Assembly: GCF_020509005.1 (NCBI RefSeq)
Contig: NC_063012.1
Location: forward strand, 6,386,001 to 6,450,000
DNA: 64,000 nucleotides
Direction of reading: 5' to 3'
DNA from: Fulvia fulva
Lineage: Eukaryota; Ascomycota; Dothideomycetes; Mycosphaerellales; Mycosphaerellaceae
The translations under genes were made by a program, and so were the position numbers. The notes under the pieces were generated by a model that had not been told where the DNA came from, did no database searches, and was given only the letters and a program-made list of their open reading frames with translations. Within the stretch, counting starts at the first letter, position 1. Each line of letters opens with the position of its first letter. Positions 51,976 to 62,130 of the stretch are shown here, one piece after another.

Positions 51976-52963
51976 GTTGAGCTGCTGGTGTGTGTCGGCG
52001 GCGGTGATACGGATGTCAATGGGGGATGGAGATACTGAATAGCCTCAAGAGCTTTCTCCCATTTATGTGTTCAGAGCATTTGAAATCACAGCAGACGTCA
52101 GAAGTTGCCCCACCTGGTCAATCGGTTCTCGGGGAGAGGTCGATCTGTGCGATGTCCTTAACGGCACTGATGGGGCTCCCTACCTATACGGCCATGTCGG
52201 CGATACTGTTGCAACTATATGTCGCAAAGGAGTGTGGCTGATGATGGGGAGAGAAGGTGACGAAGCTATCTCGTGACCAGACGCAACCTCAGGCACCGCC
52301 GCCAAGGCGGCTCTCTGCGAAGCGTCTGGTGACAACCCGCGCCTAATTGCGGAAAGCTACATCATCAACACCCTCACCAAGCAATTGGGGATTCGAATAG
52401 CAATCCAACACACGTGATATGCGAGAATCGAAGAAATACGTGTTACAGATGTTCGCACTACGGATTCAATAAACCAAAAATCATGTCAATCGAGTGAATA
52501 TTGCGATCTGAACAATCAAAAAACTGCATTGCGATTCTGTCACTATCCGTGCAACCTAGCCTACCCCTATGCGCCGACAGGAAACACAGCGATTGCAGAA
52601 CGTCGCAGGCTCGTCGTTAATCAATGCGATAGCGCTGATGAAGCTCCATGTTGTTGTGTTGTCGTAGGTGGCCGCGTTGTATTGAAATCGATCGTCCAAG
52701 AAGCCCGCTTCTCGCGAGCTGTTCACGTGCTTGTGAAGCGCCGTTCACATGCAAACGGGCTAGCAAACACCTGCGGAGTGCGGACGTTGCTTATTCTTTC
52801 TGCCACCTTGCACTCTTGTTCTCCAACTTCACCACTATCGACTCACAGCACATCTATCTTCTTTGTTGTCGCGCCCTCCCATCACCACACCCACATCGCC
52901 GCATCGCCGCATCGCCGCATTCTCGCATCCTCGCCTCGCCGCCGAGCGCGGACTCGCATCACA
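51976..52963. other. Intergenic region between the divergent GST and helicase genes
   Basis: About 990 bp. It contains a 9-bp inverted repeat, ACCAGACGC...GCGTCTGGT (about 52,278-52,332), enclosing a second palindrome GCCGCCAAGGCGGC; a CACGTG box near 52,410; and a direct repeat of CGCCGCAT (about 52,900-52,925) just before the helicase start. The open frame that runs through the right half (from 52,529) lacks family resemblance before the proposed ATG at 52,964, so I treat it as leader. The left border of the helicase element should lie here but shows no obvious terminal repeat. Confidence 0.45.
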
Positions 52964-55900
52964 ATGACCGGCCGAACTGAAAAGGCCCTTCTTCCAGGCC
53001 ACGGAAAGTCACACAAACAACTGCGTGAGGCGAAGAAGGCGGAGCGAGCAGCCGCAGGAGGCAAGCCTGGCAGAAAGCCGAAGGCTAAGAGAGGTTATCA
53101 AGCGAACCAACAACTAGAAGATCCAGTTGCACCAGCCTCGTTGCCGACTCGACAAGCACTCACACGTGTGCGGCCTCGCTTCTCGATACCAGACGTGCCA
53201 TTGCCAGTGCTGCGTGCAGACTACGAGCAGCACTTCCGCACTCGTAGCGAGCTGATCCTTATCGAAGATCCAGAGTACACACTCGAACACATCTAGCAAC
53301 TCGTCCACGATGCGAGCAAGACACCAGAAGCCTAGCCATTGTGGCACGACATCATCAAGAATGGCTTGAAGTGGTGCTTGCGCCAGTTGCATAGACAGGA
53401 CACCACAAAGGTTAGTAGCTATCCATGATGCTATCGGCCGGCGGTGATAGCTAACATTCTCGCAGGAGCCCAAGCAGATCCAGATCGACTCGTTGATGGG
53501 CTTGATCTTCGGCCTTAGCGACACCTTGCTTGCTGTCCGTACTGGCGAAGGCAAGAGTCTCATCTACCAGGGGTTTGTGATGCTCACCGGCCTGATTGGC
53601 ATCCAGGTCACACTACTCAACCGCCTCGGTGTCGAGCAGGCAAGCGACTCTGCCCGCATGAACGCGAATAACAACTTAGTCAACGTGCTGATCATTAACG
53701 AGGACACAAAGAAGCTGAACCCGAAGTCGGCAGATCAGATTCGCCAAGCAATGATCCAGCATATTATCGCTGGCCCTGAGCAACTCTGCAGCCCAGCTTT
53801 CCTTGCCTTGCTTCGAGAGATTAGCAACCGTGTTGGGGCAATCATTATTGATGAGGTACACACTGTCGAGCAATAGGTAGGCTTCCGTCCGGAGTTTGCA
53901 CAGCTTGCGAAGATCCGTAATGTGCTGCCGCCTTATGTGGTGTTCTATGGCTCGACTGCCGCATTGCCGCGACTTACAGAGGACTGGCTGTTCGAACACC
54001 TTGGCTTGCGTCCACGCGGGCTCGACCCGTATAAGACGAAGGTTATTCGTGGCAGCTGTGACAGACCCACCATCAGCTACCTCATCAAGCGCATCCCACG
54101 CGATCACCTAGGCGACTACGACTTCCTGTACTTCGAATGTGCTGAGGCAGCCGAGGTGAATGAAGAGACCGGCATGATGGAAGCTACACCCCACAAGATC
54201 CCAAAGACACTCAACTTCGTCGATAGGCACAAAGCAATCCAGAACGGTGTTGGCATTATGCGGAAGTGGTTCGTCGATTTGACCAAGGACTAGACCGATG
54301 TGAAGAAGAAGTACACCTAGGATAACACCGGTGTTAATGTGAAGAAGGTCGTATCCTTCTATACTGCTCATGTGGCCAAGCATGATCAAGACCGGTTGTA
54401 TGGCGAGTTCGAGAAGGTTGGCCCACCTCCAGATGGCTCGCTGATCCGCATTCTATGGGTGACAACCATCATGAGCACCGGCATCAACATCGGCGATATT
54501 AAGCGTTGCACACAGTCCCGGCCACCCATCACTCGCAACCTGTCCGATCTAAGCCAGCGCCTTGGCCGTGCGGTCCGCGCTCTTATGGAACAGGGTCAGG
54601 GCATCACCTTTCTGCCGTACTACTACTTCAATGACGAGAAGGATGAGCCGCTTCCTCCTGGTGTCGCTCCTGGTGTCGCTCCTGGTGTCGCTTCAGGTGT
54701 CGCTCCGCTTGCAGCAACCGCAGGTCCATCATCCTCGGACTCTGGGCGTCGCAACCCGTCTCGGACTCGCATGTTGCCCAGCAGGCTTCGACATTCCCAA
54801 ACACCTAGTGAAGAGGCTGGAGTTGCTGAGGATGAAGACGGTGACGACTTCACAGATGCTGGTTCCGTGGTTGACGAAGTTGCCGATAAAGCATTCGGTA
54901 CCCGCAAGAAGAAGCCCAAGCAGCTCGGTGCCAATGGCTTGGAAGTCTGGAACAAGAATGAGCTACAGGCTCGCGAGAAGATTCCACCAATATGGCTTGA
55001 CCTCGTCAACAGCGGCTGCCCTCGCAAGGTCATGAATGAATATCTGCAGGAGCACAAGCGAATGTATCATCAGGACCCGCCACCAGAGGGCCAGTGTTGC
55101 AACCAGGAGTTTCCGGACATTGATGTGTATCCAGAGAAGGAAGTGGATAGCACAAGCGGTATTATATTGCCGCCGCCACACATGCGTCGCATAAACGCGC
55201 CAACTGCCTCGCCCAATGTTGGAACCCGCTAGTATTGCGCCGTGCCTCTACTCGAGAAGTGGCTGTCAGAACATGCTGCATCTAAGCTTCCTGGATACGA
55301 TGATCCCTTTGGCAACATGTTCTTCGACATCCCAGCACAGACCTTTATGGAACAGAGCCTGATCTGGGATCTGGCTAATGTCTTCACTCGGGCAGCCAAG
55401 GCAAGCAAGTGGTCGCCATTGACCGAGGCCGCAATAGATGCGAAGGCCAAGGAGTTTGCGGAGTGGCGAAAGCTGAACCAGGCCAAATTCGACGCCGTCG
55501 GCCTGAGCATACAGGATCTGATGACTGCCTTGGATAGCATGGCGCCGCAGGTGTATGCCGACTGGGAGGCATACAAGGAGCGTGTGGCTGCTGAGAAGGA
55601 CGCTCGCAAGAAGGCTGATGCACTTGCTGTCGCTGGTACGCTTGGGGGTGACACAGGTGTAGGCACTGCACAGGCTAGCGCCACATCTGACACCGAAGCC
55701 TCTCGTCGTAAGCGCATAATAGATGCTATCGCCAGATCCCGTCTGACAGAAGCTGGTCGTCTGTCGCAACAAGAGAAGCAGTCGTAGTCGTAGTCGCAAC
55801 CAAAGACTCCGAAGACACTAGCAGTAGGTTCATCGAAGCAGAAGACCCCGGCGACTGGCTCGTCCAAGACTGGCGGCCCACCCCAGGAGCTCGTCAACTA

Positions 55901-56489
55901 TGTTGGCAACTTCGACGATGAGCCATCTTCTAGAGACCAGGCCAAGCTGTGGTGTCGCTTCCTTAACCTTCTACTATACAACGTCGGTCTCGCTGTGTAT
56001 CGCGCTCGCTTGAAGGAGTACTACGCACCGACTGGCAAGACGGGTGTTTCCTTCCCAACCCAAGAAGACATAAATCGCAGCTTTGCCAACATCGATGACA
56101 CAGACACCGAGGATGAGTTTGGCGGTGAGATCGACCTAGACGTAATAGACATCGAGCGACCACAGTCCCCGTTGTCTCGTCGTCGTGAGTAGAACGAATC
56201 ACCACCACCGGATGAGCCACTCTCGAAGCGGCCAGAAGCAGCCACAACCGCCGTACTATCCTCAGACTATGGCTCCATCTTGCCCCAGCGACAGCCGATC
56301 TGGCGCTGTCTAATGCCCATCGCGAGAGTCGTACGCGTGGCAGGCAGCCGAATGAGCAGTACAGGGAGTTTATGTCCAGTAGTCGTGGCGCCAGTCGTGC
56401 GGGCAGTTGAAGCCGGCAGTAGATGTGATAGATTGCGATGCGATACGATGCGACGACTAGTGAGGGATGGATGGATGATAAGTACTTGA
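52964..56489 (+). pseudogene. RecQ-like SF2 DNA helicase, broken by nine in-frame TAG codons
   Basis: A long helicase frame, at least 1,050 residues, with one intron (53,411-53,465). A basic N-terminus (KPGRKPKAKRGY) is followed by the SF2 core: motif I TGEGKS (Lys about 178), motif II DEVH (about 278), motif III GSTAAL, motif V TTIMSTGINIGD, motif VI QRLGRAVRA (about 513). This set, with a QxxG-like DSLMGLIFG before motif I, is RecQ-like. A GVAP tandem repeat, an acidic linker and a long alpha-helical region follow. In-frame TAG codons are at 53,294, 53,333, 53,874, 54,291, 54,318, 55,230, 55,785, 55,791 and 56,190; no other stop type interrupts. They fit C-to-T changes of CAG or TGG. The 3' end is uncertain: the current frame ends at a TGA (56,487), but another frame gives a plausible end (EQYREFMSSSRG) at 56,409 after a shift near 56,283. 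Telomere-linked RecQ helicases are an alternative relative. Confidence 0.75.
54656..54711 (+). repeat. GVAP tandem repeat inside the helicase frame
   Basis: Four near-perfect copies of a 12-bp unit, GGTGTCGCTCCT, encode Gly-Val-Ala-Pro repeats (the third has Ser for Pro). It lies just after the helicase core, in a low-complexity linker. Confidence 0.85.
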
Positions 56490-56690
56490 GGTTGTTGCTG
56501 TCCGTAGAACAGAAGTTGGGAATGGGAAGGATCGAATTGCGGGTACAGCCGTCTGCGTAGAATGTAGAATAGCTCACCAAACTTCGTGCGTACTGCTTAG
56601 AATGTGTTTCGTCATCCCATGTTGTCTTTCCTTTCGAGTCCACTTTCGAATCCTCAACCACCTTCTTGACCATTGTTATATGCCCAAATA
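56490..56690. other. Spacer downstream of the helicase frame
   Basis: 200 bp without a coding signal between the helicase 3' end and the palindromic repeat cluster. Just upstream, at about 56,433, a GCGATGCGATACG motif also occurs near 61,394, beyond the start of the DUF6589-like gene. Confidence 0.4.
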
Positions 56691-56747
56691 CTTTTTGTGC
56701 GCTATGATGCTTTTTGTGCGCTATCATATCTGATAGCGCACAAAAAG
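56691..56747. repeat. Left palindromic repeat cluster (two direct, one inverted copy)
   Basis: CTTTTTGTGCGCTAT occurs at 56,691-56,705 and, extended by CA, at 56,710-56,726. The latter is followed after a 4-base loop by its exact reverse complement at 56,731-56,747, giving a perfect 17-bp stem. The same unit recurs, mirrored in arrangement, at 57,997-58,052. The layout suggests terminal or subterminal sites recognised by a DNA-binding protein. Confidence 0.92.
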
Positions 56748-56929
56748 TCTATGGGATCCATGTCTACCCAATGATCGTAGCGAACGCTGCAGCAACTTCG
56801 CGACACGCCGAAAGCGATGCGACACAACATAACACGCACGATCACGATTAAGACGCGAGAGGACGACTGAGACGCGAGAGAGGACAACGATATGCTCGAA
56901 AGCTGCTTAAGAGCTGGATATCATAATAC

Positions 56930-57763
56930 CTATGCCTCGCAAGGCTTGCGAAGCCAGCGGCAACGCCCACACTTCCCTCTACCCTGCTTGCCCTCCCATT
57001 GCCATGCTGCAATGCGAGTATATTTACGGCACGGATGCCCACCTCGCAAGTCACCACGGCAGCGGCGACATGGTGAGGTCATGACCTCAGCCTCCTTAGC
57101 AACCTCCTCAATACGACCCACGTGTGAGTACCGGCGCTTCTCAGCTTCGCGAAGCCTATCAAATTCTTGCTGTGTCAAGACACGGTAGTATCGTCCAGAG
57201 ACGACAGGACGATAGTATGCAGCACGAGTGCCGCGAGGCCGACCTATGCGAGCTGGAATTGGAGCTGCCGTAGCAGCAGCAGCATCGTCCTCATCCTCCT
57301 CCTCATCCTCCTCCTCCTCCTCCTCATCCTCGTCTTCATCGTCGCTACTAGCGACCGACTCTAGCACATCGTAGATGTTGCCTCGTGAGGCCGGCGCAAC
57401 AGCAGACCTTAGTGCCTGGCTAGGGCGAGGGAGACGGCCAATGCGAGGCAGGCGGCCAGCGCTCTGCTGTGGTGGTGGTGATGGTGATGCGCTACTACAT
57501 GTCAGTCGAAGGACACCAACTTCAATCACTACGGAATATACGGAGCGACAGGATCATATTGTGTCGGTCTAGCCGACGAAGCAACAGCGGCACCGCGCAA
57601 AACTTCTTCTGCTGTCTTGCCTACCTAGGGCGAGGCAGTGGCGGCGGTGGTGGTGCTTCAATTTATCAGTCTTGATCGTATTACACATTTGCGATCGCGC
57701 TTACGAGGTGACATCTGCGATGTCTAGCATCTCGTCGACCCAAGGGTCACGCTCCTCGGACAT
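56930..57763 (-). pseudogene. Acidic, cysteine-rich small protein, 3 exons, one in-frame TAG
   Basis: Proposed exons on the minus strand: 57,763-57,705, 57,655-57,542 and 57,494-56,930, giving 245 residues from MSEERDPWVDEM. After a Pro/Ser-rich part there is a run of Asp/Glu of about 25 residues, then a basic region (RIGRPRGTR), then YYRVLTQQEFDRLREAEKRRY. A C-terminal domain has six cysteines spaced C-x2-C-x8-C-x17-C-x2-C-x6-C, which probably binds zinc. The spacing recalls the fungal DUF3716 domain, but I am unsure. Intron 1 ends in AAG, and keeping the frame through exon 2 leaves one TAG at 57,625-57,627. Exon 3 is the secure part. The gene is bracketed by the two palindrome clusters, and may bind them; that is inference. 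Confidence 0.5.
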
Positions 57764-57996
57764 GGTGGTGGTCGTTGTTAGTGATGATGGTGGTGCGGGC
57801 TTGCGAGCGAGAGCGGAAAAGAGACAACGGCGGCGGCGGCGAAGACAGTGTGATGTGGTGGTGGTGGTGACGGCGGCGGCGGTTGTTCTTGAAGAAGGAA
57901 GGAAGCAGAGCGCGAAGAGTTGAAGTTTTGATCTCGCTGCTGCTATTGTCGACACGCAGCTATTGTTGGATTCACCTCACATGTGCTTCCCACATG

Positions 57997-58052
57997 CTTT
58001 TTGTGCGCTATCTATTGTTATAGCGCACAAAAACTCTCATAGCGTACAAAAA
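57997..58052. repeat. Right palindromic repeat cluster (one direct, two inverted copies)
   Basis: CTTTTTGTGCGCTAT at 57,997-58,011 faces ATAGCGCACAAAAA at 58,020-58,033 (14-bp stem, 8-base loop). A further inverted copy, ATAGCGTACAAAAA, lies at 58,039-58,052 and differs by one CA-to-TA transition. The order (direct, inverted, inverted) mirrors the left cluster (direct, direct, inverted). Confidence 0.92.
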
Positions 58053-58171
58053 CTCACGCCACTCCACTACGCAACAACTCTTTCGACCGAGAGCTTAGAT
58101 CCTAGCGCTTCTGGCTATACAAGGATTGCCTTAGCAACCTCATTACTACTCAATACGACCTCGAACCACCC

Positions 58172-61100
58172 CTATGCCCAACCACGCTCGCTGGTCAACA
58201 GCCCAGCCGTATCTTCACCTGAATTGGTCAAGTCAATAGGCTCTGCATCGAGCAGTGTCAGGATGCCAGTCCCATCACGAAGGCGCTCACCATATGTCTC
58301 GTCCTCCTCAGCCGCATCTGTAAGAGCACCACGATCGACTGCACGCACACGCTCATGCGCATCAGCGCCATCGATCTCGTCCTCACCAAGCACAGCGTCC
58401 TCCAGACTTGAAGTTGCTTCGCCATTGTGAAGGGCCTCGTTCTTGCTGTTCAGCGCATCCACCTGGGCTCGCAGCATGCCCGCACCAGTCTAGATGATAT
58501 TGCGAGAGTACGCACCAGGGTGGCCAGCTTGGAACTTCACCAGTCCGGTAGTGACGAGGTTGTGGGCACGCAACCAAACATCCTGGCTTGAGTCCTTCGT
58601 GGTGTGCGATGTGCTGTTCTCAACACCAAGGTCACGGCGGAGCATCTTCTTCAACACCCGGCTAGCTTCGCGATTGCCACCTTGCTTACGCAGAGCGGTA
58701 GCCACATCACTGTTGCTGCCGAAGTGTTAGAAGTTCTCGCCGTACTCGCCATTGTGAAGCTCAAGCTGCTCATCCGTAGCGAGCCACTTGCCCTCCTTGC
58801 CCGATAAGTTGATGAGGCTGCTGACCAGAACCGCCTGGCGCAGGTCTGCATGTGTGGCGGCGGACTCGTCGTCATTTAACAGCCAGCGAAGGTAATACAT
58901 CTCACGACCGTAGTTGAGCTGGTTCGCACTAAGGAAGGTCGGGATGATATAGTCTAGGATGCGCTTGAGATGACTAACATCGCCGTGACGGATTGCCTAC
59001 TGGATGGTCAAGACATGCTCGATCTCCTTGAGGAAGCGACACATGGTTGTGAAGGATGGATCGGCGGCAGCATCGTCCTCGCCTTCGCCGCCACGCCAGG
59101 CCGCTGCGGTAAAAGCCTTCTCATGTTCACCTTCTAGCAGCTTAATGAATTGCTTCGGCTTCAGCTTCTTCAGCATGCGCTTCATAGTATTACGAGACGG
59201 CTCATCGCCGCGAACGTCGCGCTTCCAGTCCAGATAGCCATGATCAATCATAGCCTACTCGAAGACACCCACGACCCTCGAACGAAAGCTACGCTTGGCA
59301 AGCTGGAAGATCTTGAAGAACTTTGGGTTGTCATTGGTGATGCCGGTCAAGCCCCAGAAGCCGATGTCTGCGGTCAAGGAATGCTCAAGCTTCTCGCCCT
59401 GGTCTTTGTCCTTGCCTTTGCCGCCCTTCGCGTTAGTCTTCCAGTGGGTGCGTAGAACTGTCTAAAGACTGTTCATCTGGATATAGAACCAAGCTGGAGA
59501 AGGCAGCAGCCAGTCACGTCGGTCGAATGCGCGCTCTGATTCGACACCCTCGCCCTGGATGGATCGCATACGCTCAACAGTCATTTGGTTACCTGAAGGA
59601 AAGAAAGAGTTAGTTCGACTCATCTGAGGATGCAAGCAGCAAGCAGCAACGACATACCGATGCATAGGTACAGTCGAGTCTCAAAGTCCTTGTCCTCGTT
59701 CAAGCCCTGGAAGTCGGCGTAGATCTCCTTCTGCACCTCACGCGAGCCCTCAACAGGACACCTCATCCTTTATGGATGTTCGGATCGAGTACACCTCTGT
59801 GCGCTGTGTCTTGAGCTTGTGGATGACGGGCATAGTAGGCTTAGGGTCCGCATCCGCAAGGTGCTTCTTCTTGTACATGGACTGGATCTCAGGGTAGAAG
59901 ACGTAATCGATGGCCTCGAATATCCAGTACATCGACACTGCCTTGCGATGTGGGTCCTGTGCGAGCGACTTTGGAACCAGGTCAAGCGGCATCTTCTTGC
60001 TGTAGTCGATCATGTCCTTGGTCAAGCCGCCAGCTGGCATCTCATCACTCTTCGCGATGAGTGAAGTGGTTATGTTGAGGGACTTGTCCTGGTCACCGAC
60101 AATCTGGAAGAGTTAGCGCACTGCCTGCCGCATAACACGACACGATGCATCTCGCGGGGCTTACCTGCTCATTGACACGCTGCATGCGGTTCAAGTTGTC
60201 ATAGGCGACCCAGCTCTGGAGATCGACAGCGAGCTCCTTCACCTTCAGTTCCTGAGCAGCCGCATTCTTGTCCATCACGCGCTAGATAGTGCGATAGGAG
60301 CTGACGATGCCAAGGTTGTTCAGAACCTCCATCACATGTCGCTTGACACCGCTAACAACTATGAACACACCCAAGGCCTTTGGAAACCAAGAGGCCTTCA
60401 CAGCTGCAATTGACCGAACCACGATGACCGTGAGCATAATAACACGCTTCGGGATCATCTGACGCGTGTCCTCGAACTGGGTCTAGTACTCTGTCTGGTT
60501 GCTGCGCTGGTTTGGAAGGATGATGGTGAGCATCGCGTACCTAGAAGATGTCAGCATCGTCAGAATCAATATTCGCGAAGGAGATGACGGCGATATGCAC
60601 CGACTCACTATGTTGGCGCCTTGTTCTTGATGACCTCGAGGATATCCCAGAGGCTCTTCTCGTCTAGACTCTGAGCAGGGTCGTATCTGTCGAAGAACGG
60701 CTAGCCGACAAGGCTCTTCAGCTCCTTGCGGATAACTCGGACGCTTGTTAGGTGTTCATCTAGCAGGATGTTGCGGATCATGTCGATGCGGTTGCGACGA
60801 TTGCGGCCTGGTTCTACTAACCACAACTCGACTAAACCCCGTACACCAACACGCTGCGACTGTAGAGCCTAGATACACCTCTTCAGCTTAGCCTTCTGAA
60901 GTCTGAGCTTGTGGGCTAGATCTGTGGCGTTAGCGATGGCAGGGTCCTCATCAGGCTCGGCTTCCTCTTCAGCTGCATCAAGTGTTGGCTGTCCTTGCTC
61001 TTCTTCGAGTTCCTCATCGTCGCTGAGGTCTTCATCTGGCTGGTCCTCCCACGCATCCTTATCTCGCGGATCGACAGTAGGCAACTCGGCTTCCTCGTCA

Positions 61101-61312
61101 TTATGGATGCTAAGCTCGGACATCAGCCTATTGGGGATGCCCGGTGGTGCTTCGAGCGACCCAGTGCCGCCTATCGTAGTGTCTCCTTCTATATCGAGAT
61201 CATCGTCCTCCTCTTCATCTTCGCTGTCATCGGCGACTGGTGGATTGATGACTAGGGGATCGGAGGGCGGAACGCTCGACAAGCTCGAGCTTGAGTCTGA
61301 TCTGGCACTCAT
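58172..61312 (-). pseudogene. Large DUF6589-like protein, broken by nonsense codons and one frameshift
   Basis: About 980 codons from an ATG at 61,312 (MSARSDSSSSLSSVPP). Introns: 60,608-60,541, 60,164-60,104 and 59,657-59,593. The N-terminus is very acidic (61.25-60.95 kb). The body carries DEMPAGGLTKDMIDY, MPVIHKLKTQRTEVY and NQMTVERMRSIQGEG followed by DRRDWLLPSPAWFYIQMN. This last block resembles the G(D/N)Q-TVER-R...W-FHLQMN region of fungal DUF6589 proteins; the assignment is from memory. In-frame stops: TAG at 60,871, 60,703, 60,486, 60,284, 59,464, 59,257, 58,999 and 58,492, one formed across the first splice junction, and TAA at 58,729 (all are 5' bases on the minus strand). A one-base shift lies near 59,755. 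The frame could extend through further TAGs to 58,037, into the palindrome cluster. Function unknown. Confidence 0.6.
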
Positions 61313-62130
61313 AGTGGCGGTGAGTCCGACTGCGACTGTCAATGCGAAGGTGCTGTGTTGGTGTGGCGAGGTTGGCTCGATGCGGGATTAGATGCGATGC
61401 GATACGGTCTGGGTCGGTTTCTGATAGAGGGTTGGAAGAAGACAGAAGGGATGGGCTTTTAAGATACCTGAGGGGAAGGTTGGTGAATGCTCGGACCACT
61501 TCCAATATGAGTTGTGCGGTGTTAGGTGTCACAAGCCTGCGCGAGCAGCGGCTGTTGCTGTTCACCTGCAACCAGCCGGCTTAGCTTGGTAGCTGTTTGC
61601 CCTCGTGGTTCGCCACGCCTCAGCAACACCCGTATATGTAATATATATCATACAGCTGCTTATCGCATCTACAGTCTCAAGCAGCTCCAAGTGTCAAAAC
61701 GCGTAAATTCGCGGTGTCGTGTTTCTTCGTAGACGCGTTCTGTAGCAATCTGCAAAGCTGCGCGGTCTGGCATCAGACCCTTGTGGATTGAAGAGTGGTA
61801 GGTGTGATGTGATTGGCCGAGATTATGTCACGTGAATATTATTGCCCGAGGCTACATCACTCACACCCGCCACTCAATCTCATTTCACAGGGTCTGAATG
61901 GAGATAGGTGACGAAGGGACGGTGAACTGCGGACGAGCAGGCCATGTCTGGTCTTTCCCGGCGCACGTGCGACCGCGTCTGCCAGAATCGCGTCTCGACG
62001 CCTGAAGCTTATCGCACGCGTCTCAGATTCGAGAGCTCCAGAGATCGCGACTTCCTTCTCATCAACTTCAGCGTCAACGCGGCAGCACAGCACAACACAC
62101 CGCGCGATCGACCGGCACAATACACACGCA
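61313..62130 (+). promoter_or_regulatory. RAD51 upstream region with three ACGCGT (MCB-type) boxes
   Basis: About 820 bp between the divergent DUF6589-like gene and RAD51. ACGCGT occurs at 61,699-61,704, 61,733-61,738 and 62,016-62,021, which are 432, 398 and 115 bases before the RAD51 ATG. In yeasts this box binds MBF and drives G1/S expression of DNA replication and repair genes, including RAD51; applying this here is inference. A CACGTG-like site lies near 61,829. A different-frame ORF beginning at 61,944 overlaps the RAD51 start and is probably a shadow. The right border of the helicase element should lie in the left part. Confidence 0.55.

Noticed and set aside
55963..56727. 254-codon minus-strand frame opposite the helicase 3' end
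   Set aside because: It is low-complexity Arg/Ser/His-rich antisense of the helicase C-terminal region, without recognisable domains.
56710..56747. Helitron 3' hairpin
   Set aside because: The hairpin is not followed by a CTRR end, and the helicase is SF2 RecQ-like, not the Pif1-type Rep-helicase of Helitrons.
52494..61840. 9-bp direct repeat GTGAATATT at 52,494 and 61,832 as target duplication of the helicase element
   Set aside because: A 9-bp match between two ~500-bp flanks is expected about once by chance, and no terminal repeats adjoin it.
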